A stretch of DNA of 15,015 nt from an uncultured Alphaproteobacteria bacterium (GCA_903898475.1 CAIUFU010000069.1:1-15015); one strand, 5' to 3'. Shown: positions 7,449-14,936, counted from the stretch's first letter. Numbers and translations: made by a program. Notes: generated by a model not told the origin, from the sequence alone.

Positions 7449-7523
7449 GGCTGGGTAGCAAAGTGGTAATGCAGGAGCCTGCAAAGCTCCTATACGTCGG
7501 TTCGATTCCGACCCCGGCCTCCA
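7449..7523 (+). tRNA. tRNA-Cys (anticodon GCA), CCA encoded
   Basis: A complete cloverleaf can be drawn by hand. The acceptor stem GGCTGGG (7449-7455) pairs with CCCGGCC (7513-7519) with one G-U pair. The anticodon stem GGAGC/GCTCC (7474-7478 and 7486-7490) closes the loop CTGCAAA with anticodon GCA at 7481-7483. The T arm is GTCGG-TTCGATT-CCGAC (7496-7512). The discriminator base is T (7520), the known identity base for cysteine tRNA, and the 3' CCA (7521-7523) is encoded. The gene stands alone and points away from pgi. A long palindrome starts two bases after it. Confidence 0.97.
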
Positions 7524-7524
7524 C

Positions 7525-7652
7525 AAAAAAAACACTTCGTCTTTTAAGCGCTAGCGTCGTTGTCTAATTTCTGCGCTGCGCACGTACTTAAGTACGCTTA
7601 CGCTGCTCGCAACTTAGCCGCCTAGCTATCACTTAAAATACTCGGTTTTTGG
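7525..7652. repeat. Long imperfect palindrome directly downstream of tRNA-Cys
   Basis: The centre is a perfect 14-base palindrome, CGTACTTAAGTACG (7583-7596). Outward, with a few bulges, matching arms continue: CTAATTT (7564-7570) with AACTTAG (7611-7617), CTAG (7551-7554) with CTAG (7622-7625), and TTTTAAG (7542-7548) with CTTAAAA (7632-7638). The outermost parts are an A-run (7525-7532) and a T-run (7646-7650). All arm pairs share a centre within about two bases of 7590. It contains no open reading frame of note. It resembles a dispersed palindromic or MITE-like element, and it might also end tRNA transcription. Copy number in the genome is unknown. Confidence 0.6.
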
Positions 7653-7691
7653 CATTGGTTTTCAGATCACTTTTTTTCTTCCTAGTTTTAT

Positions 7692-7733
7692 AGGTCCATG
7701 AGCAAAGCACGCTAGTGCGTCGTCGAAGGGCCT
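7692..7733. repeat. Second, smaller palindrome between tRNA-Cys and tsaB
   Basis: AGGTCC (7692-7697) pairs with GGGCCT (7728-7733) with one G-U pair, and GCAC (7707-7710) with GTGC (7715-7718) around GCTA. Both stems share the same centre, 7712.5. It begins 13 bases after the tsaB stop in the direction of that operon, but no T-run follows on either strand, so it is not a classical terminator. A flanking stretch, CGAAGG then seven bases then ACTCG (7724-7741), recalls the repeat units at 4086-4175, which share a C-G-A-A start and ACTCG at the same spacing. Confidence 0.45.
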
Positions 7734-7745
7734 GCAACTCGATTT

Positions 7746-8390
7746 CTACTTTTTTCTTTCGCTGATTCTTGGGGATCGTAGGTAAATCGGGTCTAAATCT
7801 TTTGAACCTAGTTCGGTTTTTTGGAATTTTTCGTGGGCTAGAAGTGCGATTAAATCGGCTTCGATTTCGTCTTCTTCGTTACTCATTTCAAATTGAAAAT
7901 TTTCTTTTCTTAGAATTTCAGCGGCGATGTTTTTGCCCGAGCCGCAGAGGAAAAAATTTTCTTTGGGAAAAATTGAAAGAAGGTCATCGCGCTTTGCTAG
8001 TTGTGGTTTGGTGAATCCGTTGGTGTAGAAAAAATCGTCGGCTCTCGCGTCAAGTAGCACAAAAATTTTTGCAGATTTTTCGCGATATTTAAAGGCGACT
8101 GCTTCGCAGGAATTTACTAAAATTAACGGTAGGTTGGTGGCGAGTTTGAGGGTGCGAGCTGCGGTGAGGCCAATTCTGGTGCCGGTGAAGCTTCCCGGAC
8201 CGTTGGTTGTGGTGATTAAATCTAAATCTTGGTACCAGATTTTATTTTCTTTGAGAAGTTTTTCGATTTCTAAAATTAAAAATTCCGACTGTTTGCCGCT
8301 TTCGGTGATTGTGCTTTTGCTCATTGTGCCGTCTAAAAAGAGTGCCACAGAAAAGCCGGAAGCGCTGGTATCAAAGGCGAGAATTCGCAT
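7746..8390 (-). CDS. tsaB: tRNA threonylcarbamoyladenosine biosynthesis protein TsaB
   Basis: A 214-residue member of the ASKHA-fold TsaB family. TsaB is the scaffold partner of TsaD and TsaE in making the universal t6A37 modification on ANN-decoding tRNAs. Seen: N-terminal strand MRILAFDTSASGFSVAL (1-17), the signature NGPGSFTGTRIGLTAA (63-78), and a C-terminal DPIYLRSPRI. The usual R-x-H-S-E-x-L motif is altered to GKQSEFLI (32-39), a mild change often seen in TsaB, which is not itself catalytic. Its ATG overlaps the apaG stop by one base (TAATG), so translation is coupled to apaG. It is the last gene of the minus-strand operon that starts with the GspE/PilB-type ATPase. The frequent partner rimI is not next to it. 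Confidence 0.94.
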   Translation of the reverse strand: MRILAFDTSASGFSVALFLDGTMSKSTITESGKQSEFLILEIEKLLKENKIWYQDLDLITTTNGPGSFTGTRIGLTAARTLKLATNLPLILVNSCEAVAFKYREKSAKIFVLLDARADDFFYTNGFTKPQLAKRDDLLSIFPKENFFLCGSGKNIAAEILRKENFQFEMSNEEDEIEADLIALLAHEKFQKTELGSKDLDPIYLRSPRISERKK

Positions 8391-8857
8391 TAATTAATTA
8401 CTGATTTGATACTTGGAACATCCAAAGAAAAAGTGGGAATTTTTACGTTAAAAATTTCGCCATCGGTTTTTTGCATCTGATAGTGACCAGTCATAATTCC
8501 CGAGTGATAACGCAAATGCACGCCGCTGCTATATTGGTAAGAAGCGCCCGCTGCAATTGATGGTTGTTCGCCAATCACGCCTTCGCCATTTACTTCTTGC
8601 ACCACGCCTTTTTCGTCAATGATGCGCCAGTAGCGATTAATTAGTTTGATGGTGTCAGAGCTTTGATTATCTACTCGCACGTGATAGGCCCAAATGAAAA
8701 GGTCTCCCAAAGCGCTAGATTTGCTGTCGATAAATTCTGGCCAAACTGTGATTTGAACATCTCTAGTTGTCGCGATGTAAGGCTTATCAATTAGGTTTTG
8801 CGAGAGGCTTAAAATTCCTTCTTCAAGCGGTTTATTAGATTTTGAAAGTCGAGTCAT
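8390..8857 (-). CDS. apaG: ApaG-domain protein
   Basis: A 155-residue protein whose main part (about 25-150) is the ApaG domain, an immunoglobulin-like beta fold. Family stretches in order: IATTRDVQITVWPEF, LFIWAYHVRVDNQSSDTIKL (about 53-72), NRYWRIIDEKGVVQEV, GVIGEQPSIAAGASYQYSSG, and SGIMTGHYQM followed by PTFSLDVP. The typical bacterial ApaG is about 125-130 residues; this one has a 24-residue N-terminal extension (MTRLSKSNKPLEEGILSLSQ). ApaG has been linked to cobalt resistance and Ap4A levels, but its biochemical role is unsettled. It starts 10 bases after the ATPase gene and overlaps tsaB by one base. No ribosome binding site is obvious, so an internal start closer to residue 25 cannot be excluded. 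Confidence 0.94.
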   Translation of the reverse strand: MTRLSKSNKPLEEGILSLSQNLIDKPYIATTRDVQITVWPEFIDSKSSALGDLFIWAYHVRVDNQSSDTIKLINRYWRIIDEKGVVQEVNGEGVIGEQPSIAAGASYQYSSGVHLRYHSGIMTGHYQMQKTDGEIFNVKIPTFSLDVPSIKSVIN

Positions 8858-8867
8858 GAAAATTTTT

Positions 8868-10571
8868 TTAATTCATGCGGTCAGTCAAATCGACTACGCG
8901 CATCAATTCTTTTAAATCGGTAATGCCGGCAATTACTTTTTGCACGCCATCTTCAACCATTGGTATGAAGCCGCTTTTTAGAGAAAGAGAGAGTAATTCT
9001 TTGCGGCTAGCACCTTCAGAAACTAACTCGTCAAGTTCGCGATCAAATGGTAGAACTTCGCAAATTACCACACGTCCTTTGTAGCCGCCGCGACATTTTT
9101 CGCAGCCCACAGCTTTGAAAACTTTTTCAACGTTGCTATATTGTGGCCCGAGAAGTCTTTTTTCAAAGGCGTCTGGCGCATGTTCTTTTTTGCAATGAGG
9201 GCAAAGTTTTCTGGCCAAACGTTGTGCCACGATGCAAATCAAAGATCCGGCCATTAGATAATTTGGCACGCCCATGTTCATCAAACGCGGAATGGCTCCC
9301 AGAGCGTCGTTGGTGTGTAGTGAGGTATATACTTGGTGACCTGTCATCGCCGCTTGTAGCGCGGTAATTGCGGTATCTTTATCACGAACCTCCCCAATCA
9401 AAATCACGTCGGGATCTTGACGGAGCAAGGCTTTAATACCTGAGGCGAAATCCATCCCCACGTCGGTTCTAATGTTTGACTGACGAATTAGTGGAATGTG
9501 ATACTCGACCGGATCTTCGAGAGTCATGATGTTTTTATCGATGGAGTTGATGTAACTCAAAACCGTGTAAAGAGTGGTCGTTTTACCAGAACCCGTAGGA
9601 CCGGTAAGAATGATAACGCCTTCTGGGCGCTGCACCATTTTTTTAATCAGGTTAATACTGTGTTCAGAAAATCCGAGTTTATCGAGCGAGAGAATGGACT
9701 GCTTTTCGTCCAAAATACGCATTACGATATTTTCAGAGTGAATGGTCGGCTGAGTTGAAACACGAAAGTCGATTTTTCGGCCCAAAATTTCTGAGTTAAT
9801 ACGACCATCTTGCGGCTTTCTACTTTCGGCAATGTTCATGCCTGACATGATTTTAATACGCACCGCAGTGGCTGGCCAGTAGTCTTTGTGGATGGAGCGA
9901 ATTTGGACCATTTTTCCGTCAATACGGTAACGAATACGCAAGAAAAGATTTTCCGGTTCAAAGTGCAAATCCGAGGCGCCACGGTGCACCGCGTCGTTTA
10001 AAATCGCATCTACCAAACGCACCATCGGACTTTTGTAGTCACCCTTTAACTGAGTTTCATCGTTGATTTTAGCTGATCCGACACTTTCGATCTCTTTCAA
10101 AATACCTTCGATCGACATTTCGTAATCGTAGTATTGATCGATCGCATGCATGATTTCCACTTCCGGAACGTAAACCGGATTGATGCGGAAATTTGGTGGA
10201 AAATATCTGCGAACTTGGTCAATGGCGATAATGTCGAAAACGTCCGACATGCCGATGGTTATTGAGTCGTGAGTGTATGAAACCGGCATCAATTTATTGT
10301 GGGTGGCAAATTCTTTTGGAACTTTTTTTACCAGCTTGGCGTCAATGATTGAGGCTTTGATATCAAATTTTTTGATACCCGTCGATTCGTTTAAAATTTC
10401 TCCAAGCGCGCCTTCCGATATGAAACCCATATCCACCAAAATCGCGCCGAGGGTTTTTGCATCCTTGAGACGGGCTTGCTCCTTCAGCGCAATCGTCAAC
10501 TGATCTTCGGAGATAACTTTTTTATCTAAGAGCCTATTGCCAATATCTGAGGTAGTTGCTGCTGTTGCCAT
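8868..10571 (-). CDS. GspE/PilB-family assembly ATPase (type II secretion or type IV pilus)
   Basis: A 567-residue hexameric ATPase that powers pilus or pseudopilus assembly at the inner membrane. Domains: an N-terminal MshEN/T2SSE-N region (about 10-150; GNRLLDKKVISEDQLTIALK), then the secretion ATPase core. Seen are the start of the N2 domain ASDLHFEPEN (199-208), Walker A GPTGSGKTT (324-332), the Asp box LEDPVE (351-356), Walker B around QDPDVILIGEVRD (385-397), the His box TGHQVYTSLHTND (410-422), and a zinc-binding tetracysteine C457, C460, C490, C493, which marks GspE/PilB assembly ATPases and not PilT retraction ATPases. Length and motifs are complete, so it should be functional. It stands without other pilus or secretion genes here, heading an operon with apaG and tsaB. 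PilB and GspE cannot be told apart from this sequence alone. It is divergent from gltX with 98 bases between the starts. Confidence 0.95.
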   Translation of the reverse strand: MATAATTSDIGNRLLDKKVISEDQLTIALKEQARLKDAKTLGAILVDMGFISEGALGEILNESTGIKKFDIKASIIDAKLVKKVPKEFATHNKLMPVSYTHDSITIGMSDVFDIIAIDQVRRYFPPNFRINPVYVPEVEIMHAIDQYYDYEMSIEGILKEIESVGSAKINDETQLKGDYKSPMVRLVDAILNDAVHRGASDLHFEPENLFLRIRYRIDGKMVQIRSIHKDYWPATAVRIKIMSGMNIAESRKPQDGRINSEILGRKIDFRVSTQPTIHSENIVMRILDEKQSILSLDKLGFSEHSINLIKKMVQRPEGVIILTGPTGSGKTTTLYTVLSYINSIDKNIMTLEDPVEYHIPLIRQSNIRTDVGMDFASGIKALLRQDPDVILIGEVRDKDTAITALQAAMTGHQVYTSLHTNDALGAIPRLMNMGVPNYLMAGSLICIVAQRLARKLCPHCKKEHAPDAFEKRLLGPQYSNVEKVFKAVGCEKCRGGYKGRVVICEVLPFDRELDELVSEGASRKELLSLSLKSGFIPMVEDGVQKVIAGITDLKELMRVVDLTDRMN

Positions 10572-10585
10572 AATACTTGGTCTTT

Positions 10586-10614
10586 TTGATTGTCTTTGAG
10601 GGGAAAGTTATTTT
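10586..10614 (+). promoter_or_regulatory. Candidate sigma-70-type promoter for gltX
   Basis: TTGATT (10586-10591) and TATTTT (10609-10614) are separated by 17 bases and lie in the 98-base gap between the divergent pilus/secretion ATPase and gltX starts. Transcription would begin near 10621, giving a leader of about 50 bases. The match to consensus is only partial in AT-rich DNA, so this is a weak call. Confidence 0.25.
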
Positions 10615-10669
10615 TAAATATGTTTTGGCTCATTCGTTTGTCAAGAAACCAAACTCAAAAAAATTTATC

Positions 10670-12061
10670 ATGTCAGTAGTAGTTCGTTTTGCACCATCTC
10701 CCACCGGTTATTTGCACATTGGCGGAGCTCGCACAGCTTTGTTTAATTATCTTTTTGCTAAGCATAATTCGGGCAAATTTTTGCTGAGAATTGAAGATAC
10801 TGATGAAAAAAGATCAACAAATGAGGCGATTGATGCAATCTTGCAAGGCCTTGACTGGCTTGGCTTAAAGCATGATGGTGATTTTGTTTTGCAGTCGAAA
10901 AATTTGAGCAGACACAAAGAAATTGCTGAAAAATTGCTCGAAAAAAATCAGGCCTATTTGTGCTACACATCGGCAGAAGAGCTGGCGGAATTGCGTGAAG
11001 CGGCAGAAGCAAAAAAAGAAGTTTTCCGTTTTAAAAGTCCGTGGCGCGACAAGGTTTTGTCGCAAGCAACTAACCACAAACCGGTGATCAGAATCAAAGC
11101 ACCGCTTGAAGGCGAAACGGTAATTCGTGATTTAGTTCAAGGCGAAATTCGCGTAAAAAATTCTGAGCTAGATGACTTAGTAATGCTGCGCGGCGACGGA
11201 ACGCCAACTTACATGCTTGCTGTTGTGGTTGATGATTTTGACATGGGCGTCACTCACATTATTCGCGGCGACGACCATCTAACAAACGCCTTCAGACAAA
11301 AAGTAATTTATGAAGCGATGTCGTGGAAAGTTCCTGAATTTGCTCACATTCCATTAATCCACGGACCAGACGGCGCCAAGCTTTCCAAACGTCACGGTGC
11401 TACGTCAGTTATTGATTACAAAAGCATGGGATATGTGCCAGAAGCGATGCGAAATTATTTGCTGCGCTTGGGTTGGTCGCATGGCGACTCAGAAATTATT
11501 TCTGACGCGCAAGCGATTGAATGGTTTGATTTGAACAAAGTTGGAAAATCGCCATCGCGCTTTGATTTTGCTAAGCTCAAGTCAGTTAATAAACATTACA
11601 TCAAAGAAAAAGATGAAGCGGAATTGTTGAAATTAACCGAGGAATTTTTGCCAAAAAAACCTTCAAAAACTGAAGAAGAAAAGTTTTTGAAAGTGGTAAA
11701 ATTTGCCAAAGAACGCGCCAATCTTTTGGAAGAATTAGCTAAAAGTTTAGAAATTTATTTTGATGATTTTTCTGCCGAATTTGCTGAAGAAGATAAAAAA
11801 ATTATCAGCGAAAAAAAATCATTAGTCGGTGATTTAGCCAAAGTTTTTGCTGATTTAAATGAATGGAATCACGACGGAATTAAAAATTCTCTAAATGATT
11901 TTGCCACCGCAAAAGCCTTGAAAATCAAGGATTTCGGGCCACTACTTCGAATCATTCTAACTTTCTCTGCGGCATCCGCCGGTGGAATTTTTGATGTGGT
12001 AGAAATTTTAGGAAAAGCAGAAGTGGAAAGAAGAATTCAAGGCGCGCTTTTAACCCTGTAA
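10670..12061 (+). CDS. gltX: Glutamate-tRNA ligase
   Basis: A class I aminoacyl-tRNA synthetase of 463 residues that charges tRNA-Glu (and, in many alphaproteobacteria, tRNA-Gln before amidation). The start is set at 10670 because the family begins almost at once with the VRFAPSPTGYLHIGGARTA stretch. The reading frame stays open back to an ATG at 10577, but those 31 extra residues are unlike the family and fall in the promoter gap. Seen: the HIGH motif as LHIG (15-18), RIEDTD, RGDDHLTNAFRQ, and the KMSKS loop as KLSKR (237-241), then a helical anticodon-binding domain. The zinc-binding Cys motif of some GluRS enzymes is not intact (one Cys in AYLCYTS, none later). Alphaproteobacteria often carry two gltX copies; which one this is cannot be told here. 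The U-box gene follows after 24 bases. Confidence 0.96.
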   Translation: MSVVVRFAPSPTGYLHIGGARTALFNYLFAKHNSGKFLLRIEDTDEKRSTNEAIDAILQGLDWLGLKHDGDFVLQSKNLSRHKEIAEKLLEKNQAYLCYTSAEELAELREAAEAKKEVFRFKSPWRDKVLSQATNHKPVIRIKAPLEGETVIRDLVQGEIRVKNSELDDLVMLRGDGTPTYMLAVVVDDFDMGVTHIIRGDDHLTNAFRQKVIYEAMSWKVPEFAHIPLIHGPDGAKLSKRHGATSVIDYKSMGYVPEAMRNYLLRLGWSHGDSEIISDAQAIEWFDLNKVGKSPSRFDFAKLKSVNKHYIKEKDEAELLKLTEEFLPKKPSKTEEEKFLKVVKFAKERANLLEELAKSLEIYFDDFSAEFAEEDKKIISEKKSLVGDLAKVFADLNEWNHDGIKNSLNDFATAKALKIKDFGPLLRIILTFSAASAGGIFDVVEILGKAEVERRIQGALLTL

Positions 12062-12074
12062 ATACAATTTTAAT

Positions 12075-12081
12075 GGTGAGG
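12075..12081 (+). promoter_or_regulatory. Ribosome binding site of the U-box/ankyrin gene
   Basis: GGTGAGG lies four bases before the ATG at 12086, matching the anti-Shine-Dalgarno end of 16S rRNA well; it is among the clearest such sites in the window. It matters because it fixes the start codon, and so the second residue as Gly, which is needed for the N-myristoylation motif. Confidence 0.7.
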
Positions 12082-12085
12082 TTTT

Positions 12086-13975
12086 ATGGGTGGTGGTGTA
12101 TCGAAGGCAGCTGTTTACGAAGAAGAGGAAAATTTTAAGGAAGAACAAGAGTTAGTAGAGAAAACTCCTGAAGAAAGAAAGGCCGAGCTAATTAGTCTAG
12201 TTGAAGACTTGTCGCGCGATCCTGAAGAAAAGGAAGATGAGGAAAGTTTTTATTGCGCTATCTCGCATGGGCTAATGGTCGATCCGGTATATGCAGTGAC
12301 CAAGGAAACAAAGCTTCAGCTTTATGATCGTCCGCAGATTGAACAGTGGTGGCCGGTGCACCCAAATGATCCGATTAGTAGATCTCCGATTACAGAACTG
12401 ATTGAGGCCACTGAGTTAAAAAATAAAATTTTAACATATCGCACGAGCACCATTGATAAATGTTTAGATGCTGCCGAGGATTTGATTGCTTGGGATGAGC
12501 CGGATGTTGCACTCAAAGCTCTGGAGCGCGCTAATCACTTGATGACAATGTGGTTGGACAGAGGAGTTGCGGTAGAAGGTGAAGATGCGAGGCGTGACCT
12601 ACTTCATGAAAATTATAGCGCATTAATTGAGCTGAATTTTGCAAAATTTAAAGAGCTGCTAGTAAGCGACATGCAAGGTGCGGTTAAGTTTTATGAAGAT
12701 GCCAGAAAATCCGCAATCAATTGGCAGGCGGGAAATTTTGTGCAAGATTTTGCCAAGCAAGCGCGCGTGGCTTATGCTCATTGCCAAGAAAAATTTGATG
12801 AGGCGATTAAAGAGTCTGCAGCTATGCTTTTGCAAGGCGAAGTGCCAAACCCATATTCGCTGATGAATTTCGATAAATTGACGCAAGATTGGGCAAGTCA
12901 TGGACCGATTATCGATGAAACAAAAGATGAGAGGATGGGAAAAATCACCGGCCTTTGCGAAAAAATAATCGATTTCGAGCTGCGAGATTTTGAACAATTA
13001 CTTAATGTAAATCAGGATTTTAGTGCTGCGCTGGAGCTTTGCGAAACTGTTAAAAAAATATCTAAAGAGTGGGGGGTTCAAGATTTCGATTATAAATTTA
13101 TGTCGCAAATGGCACAAATTAACGCCTGTTACAAAGAGAGATTTTTCGAGAAAGCTGCGGAGTTTGAGTTGCTTCTTGATAGAGGGAAAATCCAAGAAGC
13201 TGCAATCTTGGCGGAAGTAATACAGCAAGAGGCAATGAGAGTTGGAAATAATAGATCAGATGATATTTACAGCCGCTGCAGAAATAAAATTGACCAATAT
13301 TTGCAAGAGATTGACCAAGCGACTTATGGCCGAGATCTAGCTACTGGACTAGAATTATTAAATCGCGTCAAAGACATAACCGAAGAATTCAAAGGGCCAT
13401 TTTTTACAAGAAGATATGACTTTGCTCCGGGTGTTCAAAATAGAGAAAAAAATCTCAAAGCTTTTGAGGATCCAAAGAAAATGATTTTTGAGGCGATTGG
13501 TTCGGGTGATCTAGCATTGCTCAAACTTTGTTTGGCGATTGCGTCGGAAATGGCAAATGTTGCGCCACGAGATGAGTCTAATCCCTATTGGCAAAAAGAT
13601 CAGAGACCTTTCGGAGGTAGCAGTGGCAGTTATCTTATGTACGAAGATATCGCGGATAACAACACTCCGCTACATTGCGCGGCAAAGCGTAATCAAAAAG
13701 AAATGTGCGAATTGTTAATTGGTTGTGGCGCATCTCTTAAGGTGCAAAATGATAATGGCAAAACCCCGCAAACACTTGCCGCATATCATGGTCATAAAAC
13801 TCTGTTTAAAAGAATTGCAGAATCGGATGTTGAGAGTCCTAAGCAAGCAGTAGAGACATTGCGCAAAAGAATTTCAGTGGAACCTATTCGTGAAGATGAA
13901 GTTACGCTTACAATGACGCCGCGTTCAATGTTGCAATTGACAGAAGTGGGGCGTCAAGAAGGGCTGGATAGATAA
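12086..13975 (+). CDS. U-box and ankyrin-repeat protein with N-myristoylation motif, candidate effector
   Basis: A 629-residue protein built from eukaryotic-type parts. It starts MGGGVSKAA, a good match to the N-myristoylation consensus (Gly2, Ser6, Lys7). An acidic, helical stretch (11-53) follows. Residues about 54-119 fit a U-box, the RING-like fold of E3 ubiquitin ligases that needs no zinc: YCAISHGLMVDPV (56-68), YDRPQIEQWW (80-89), DPISRSPITELI (95-106) and LKNKI. The usual C-P-I is C-A-I here. Residues about 122-458 look like roughly six degenerate helical repeats of 50-64 residues. Ankyrin repeats close the protein (about 463-578; NNTPLHCAAKRNQKEMCELLIGCGAS and GKTPQTLAAYHGHKTL). There is no Sec signal peptide. 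In bacteria such U-box proteins are known as secreted effectors that act on host ubiquitin, so I infer an effector delivered into a eukaryotic host cell; enzymatic activity is not shown. It is on the same strand as gltX. Confidence 0.85.
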   Translation: MGGGVSKAAVYEEEENFKEEQELVEKTPEERKAELISLVEDLSRDPEEKEDEESFYCAISHGLMVDPVYAVTKETKLQLYDRPQIEQWWPVHPNDPISRSPITELIEATELKNKILTYRTSTIDKCLDAAEDLIAWDEPDVALKALERANHLMTMWLDRGVAVEGEDARRDLLHENYSALIELNFAKFKELLVSDMQGAVKFYEDARKSAINWQAGNFVQDFAKQARVAYAHCQEKFDEAIKESAAMLLQGEVPNPYSLMNFDKLTQDWASHGPIIDETKDERMGKITGLCEKIIDFELRDFEQLLNVNQDFSAALELCETVKKISKEWGVQDFDYKFMSQMAQINACYKERFFEKAAEFELLLDRGKIQEAAILAEVIQQEAMRVGNNRSDDIYSRCRNKIDQYLQEIDQATYGRDLATGLELLNRVKDITEEFKGPFFTRRYDFAPGVQNREKNLKAFEDPKKMIFEAIGSGDLALLKLCLAIASEMANVAPRDESNPYWQKDQRPFGGSSGSYLMYEDIADNNTPLHCAAKRNQKEMCELLIGCGASLKVQNDNGKTPQTLAAYHGHKTLFKRIAESDVESPKQAVETLRKRISVEPIREDEVTLTMTPRSMLQLTEVGRQEGLDR

Positions 13976-13986
13976 CCAATAAAAAG

Positions 13987-14913
13987 TTATTCGAAGCCGG
14001 CCACTTTTTCAAACATTGGTAACCATTTTTTCTCCACGAATTCTTTTAACTGATCGAACTGTGATTTTGGTGGAAGAGGCTCTTTGCGGATCAGGCCCGG
14101 CAGCGCAATGCCCCATTTTTCTCCCAAATATCTCTCAACAATTTTTCTATCATCATCTTTTAAGGCGCGCTCAAAAATAATAATCTCGCCGATATAGCCG
14201 TCAAAATAACGAGCTATTTCAGAGCTGTTGCGAAAAGCGCCAATGGTTAAAACATCGATTTTTTTAGTTATGATTTCTGGATTGGCTGTTGCAGTGGGGT
14301 ATCCCGCAACGCCATTGAGATAGGTTGTGCCAATTGATCCGTCATCCACTAAGCTAACCATGTAGGTTTCTCCGGCAGTGATTCTTCCAGGAGAAAAAAC
14401 ATCAACCGAGTTAGGGATCTGATAATCTGCCGAATGCTTAGGATATTGTTTTAGGGTGAAGCTAGTGCCACCTTCCCAACTGCCACTAGTTGAAACATAG
14501 GCCTGTTCGGCATCGGGAAGTGTTTTGTTAGGGCGGACTATTGCAAAAATAGATAATTCTTTAGTTACAACTTCTGTCGATTGTAAAGTTTCAATGAAGC
14601 TAGTGCTGCCATTGAATCTTAGGCATGGCAAAGAGTTGATGCAGTTAGTTTTATAAATTGGATGAAGTTTTGCATCTGCTGAATTTTGCTTGGCATTATT
14701 TTTGGTAATGGTTTGCGGATTAATATCGTACCAATTGGTGATGGTCGCGCCATTATGTGTTTCAGATTTATCAAAGCTTTTTTCTAAAGTTGTTTCAAAC
14801 CAAGTGACAATTCCCGGAATTGCGTCAATCGCAGAATTTTGGTTGGATTTTTTGGGAGGTGTAACGCAAGAAGATAAGCTCAGAACCCGTCCTAAGTCTT
14901 TCTTACCGAACAA
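13987..14913 (-). CDS. LamG/concanavalin A-like domain protein, possible lipoprotein
   Basis: A 308-residue protein with one LamG-like (concanavalin A-like lectin) domain over about residues 34-268. Seen: the opening IVTWFETT, a NWYDINPQ segment, INSLPCLRFNGSTSFIET (92-109, the usual IN-G-x-P-x-x-RF-x-G-S pattern), TTYLNGV, a DGYIGEIIIFERAL stretch (238-251) and the typical closing RYLGEKWGIALPG (261-273). Two Cys, 91 and 97, could form a disulfide. The start is TTG: an in-frame stop lies only 12 bases upstream, no ATG lies near, and GAGG (14921-14924) sits seven bases before it. The N-terminus MFGKKDLGRVLSLSSC has a possible lipobox (LSSC, Cys16), though the hydrophobic part is short. Relatives often carry a prepilin-type N-terminus instead, so this one may be truncated. 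Probably envelope- or surface-located; the ligand is unknown. It is convergent with the U-box gene, 11 bases apart. Confidence 0.8.
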   Translation of the reverse strand: MFGKKDLGRVLSLSSCVTPPKKSNQNSAIDAIPGIVTWFETTLEKSFDKSETHNGATITNWYDINPQTITKNNAKQNSADAKLHPIYKTNCINSLPCLRFNGSTSFIETLQSTEVVTKELSIFAIVRPNKTLPDAEQAYVSTSGSWEGGTSFTLKQYPKHSADYQIPNSVDVFSPGRITAGETYMVSLVDDGSIGTTYLNGVAGYPTATANPEIITKKIDVLTIGAFRNSSEIARYFDGYIGEIIIFERALKDDDRKIVERYLGEKWGIALPGLIRKEPLPPKSQFDQLKEFVEKKWLPMFEKVAGFE

Positions 14914-14936
14914 GCAACAACCTCACAAACGCCAAT

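Noticed and set aside
7692..7733. Rho-independent terminator of the tsaB operon
   Set aside because: The stem is present but no T-run follows it in either direction.
10577..10669. Upstream in-frame ATG extending gltX by 31 residues
   Set aside because: The added residues have no likeness to GluRS, and the family begins right at the MSVVVRFAPSPTG position; the region is needed as the divergent promoter gap.
12659..12997. Open frame of 112 codons on the minus strand inside the U-box gene
   Set aside because: No family likeness and no start signal; it mirrors the helical coding bias of the plus-strand gene.
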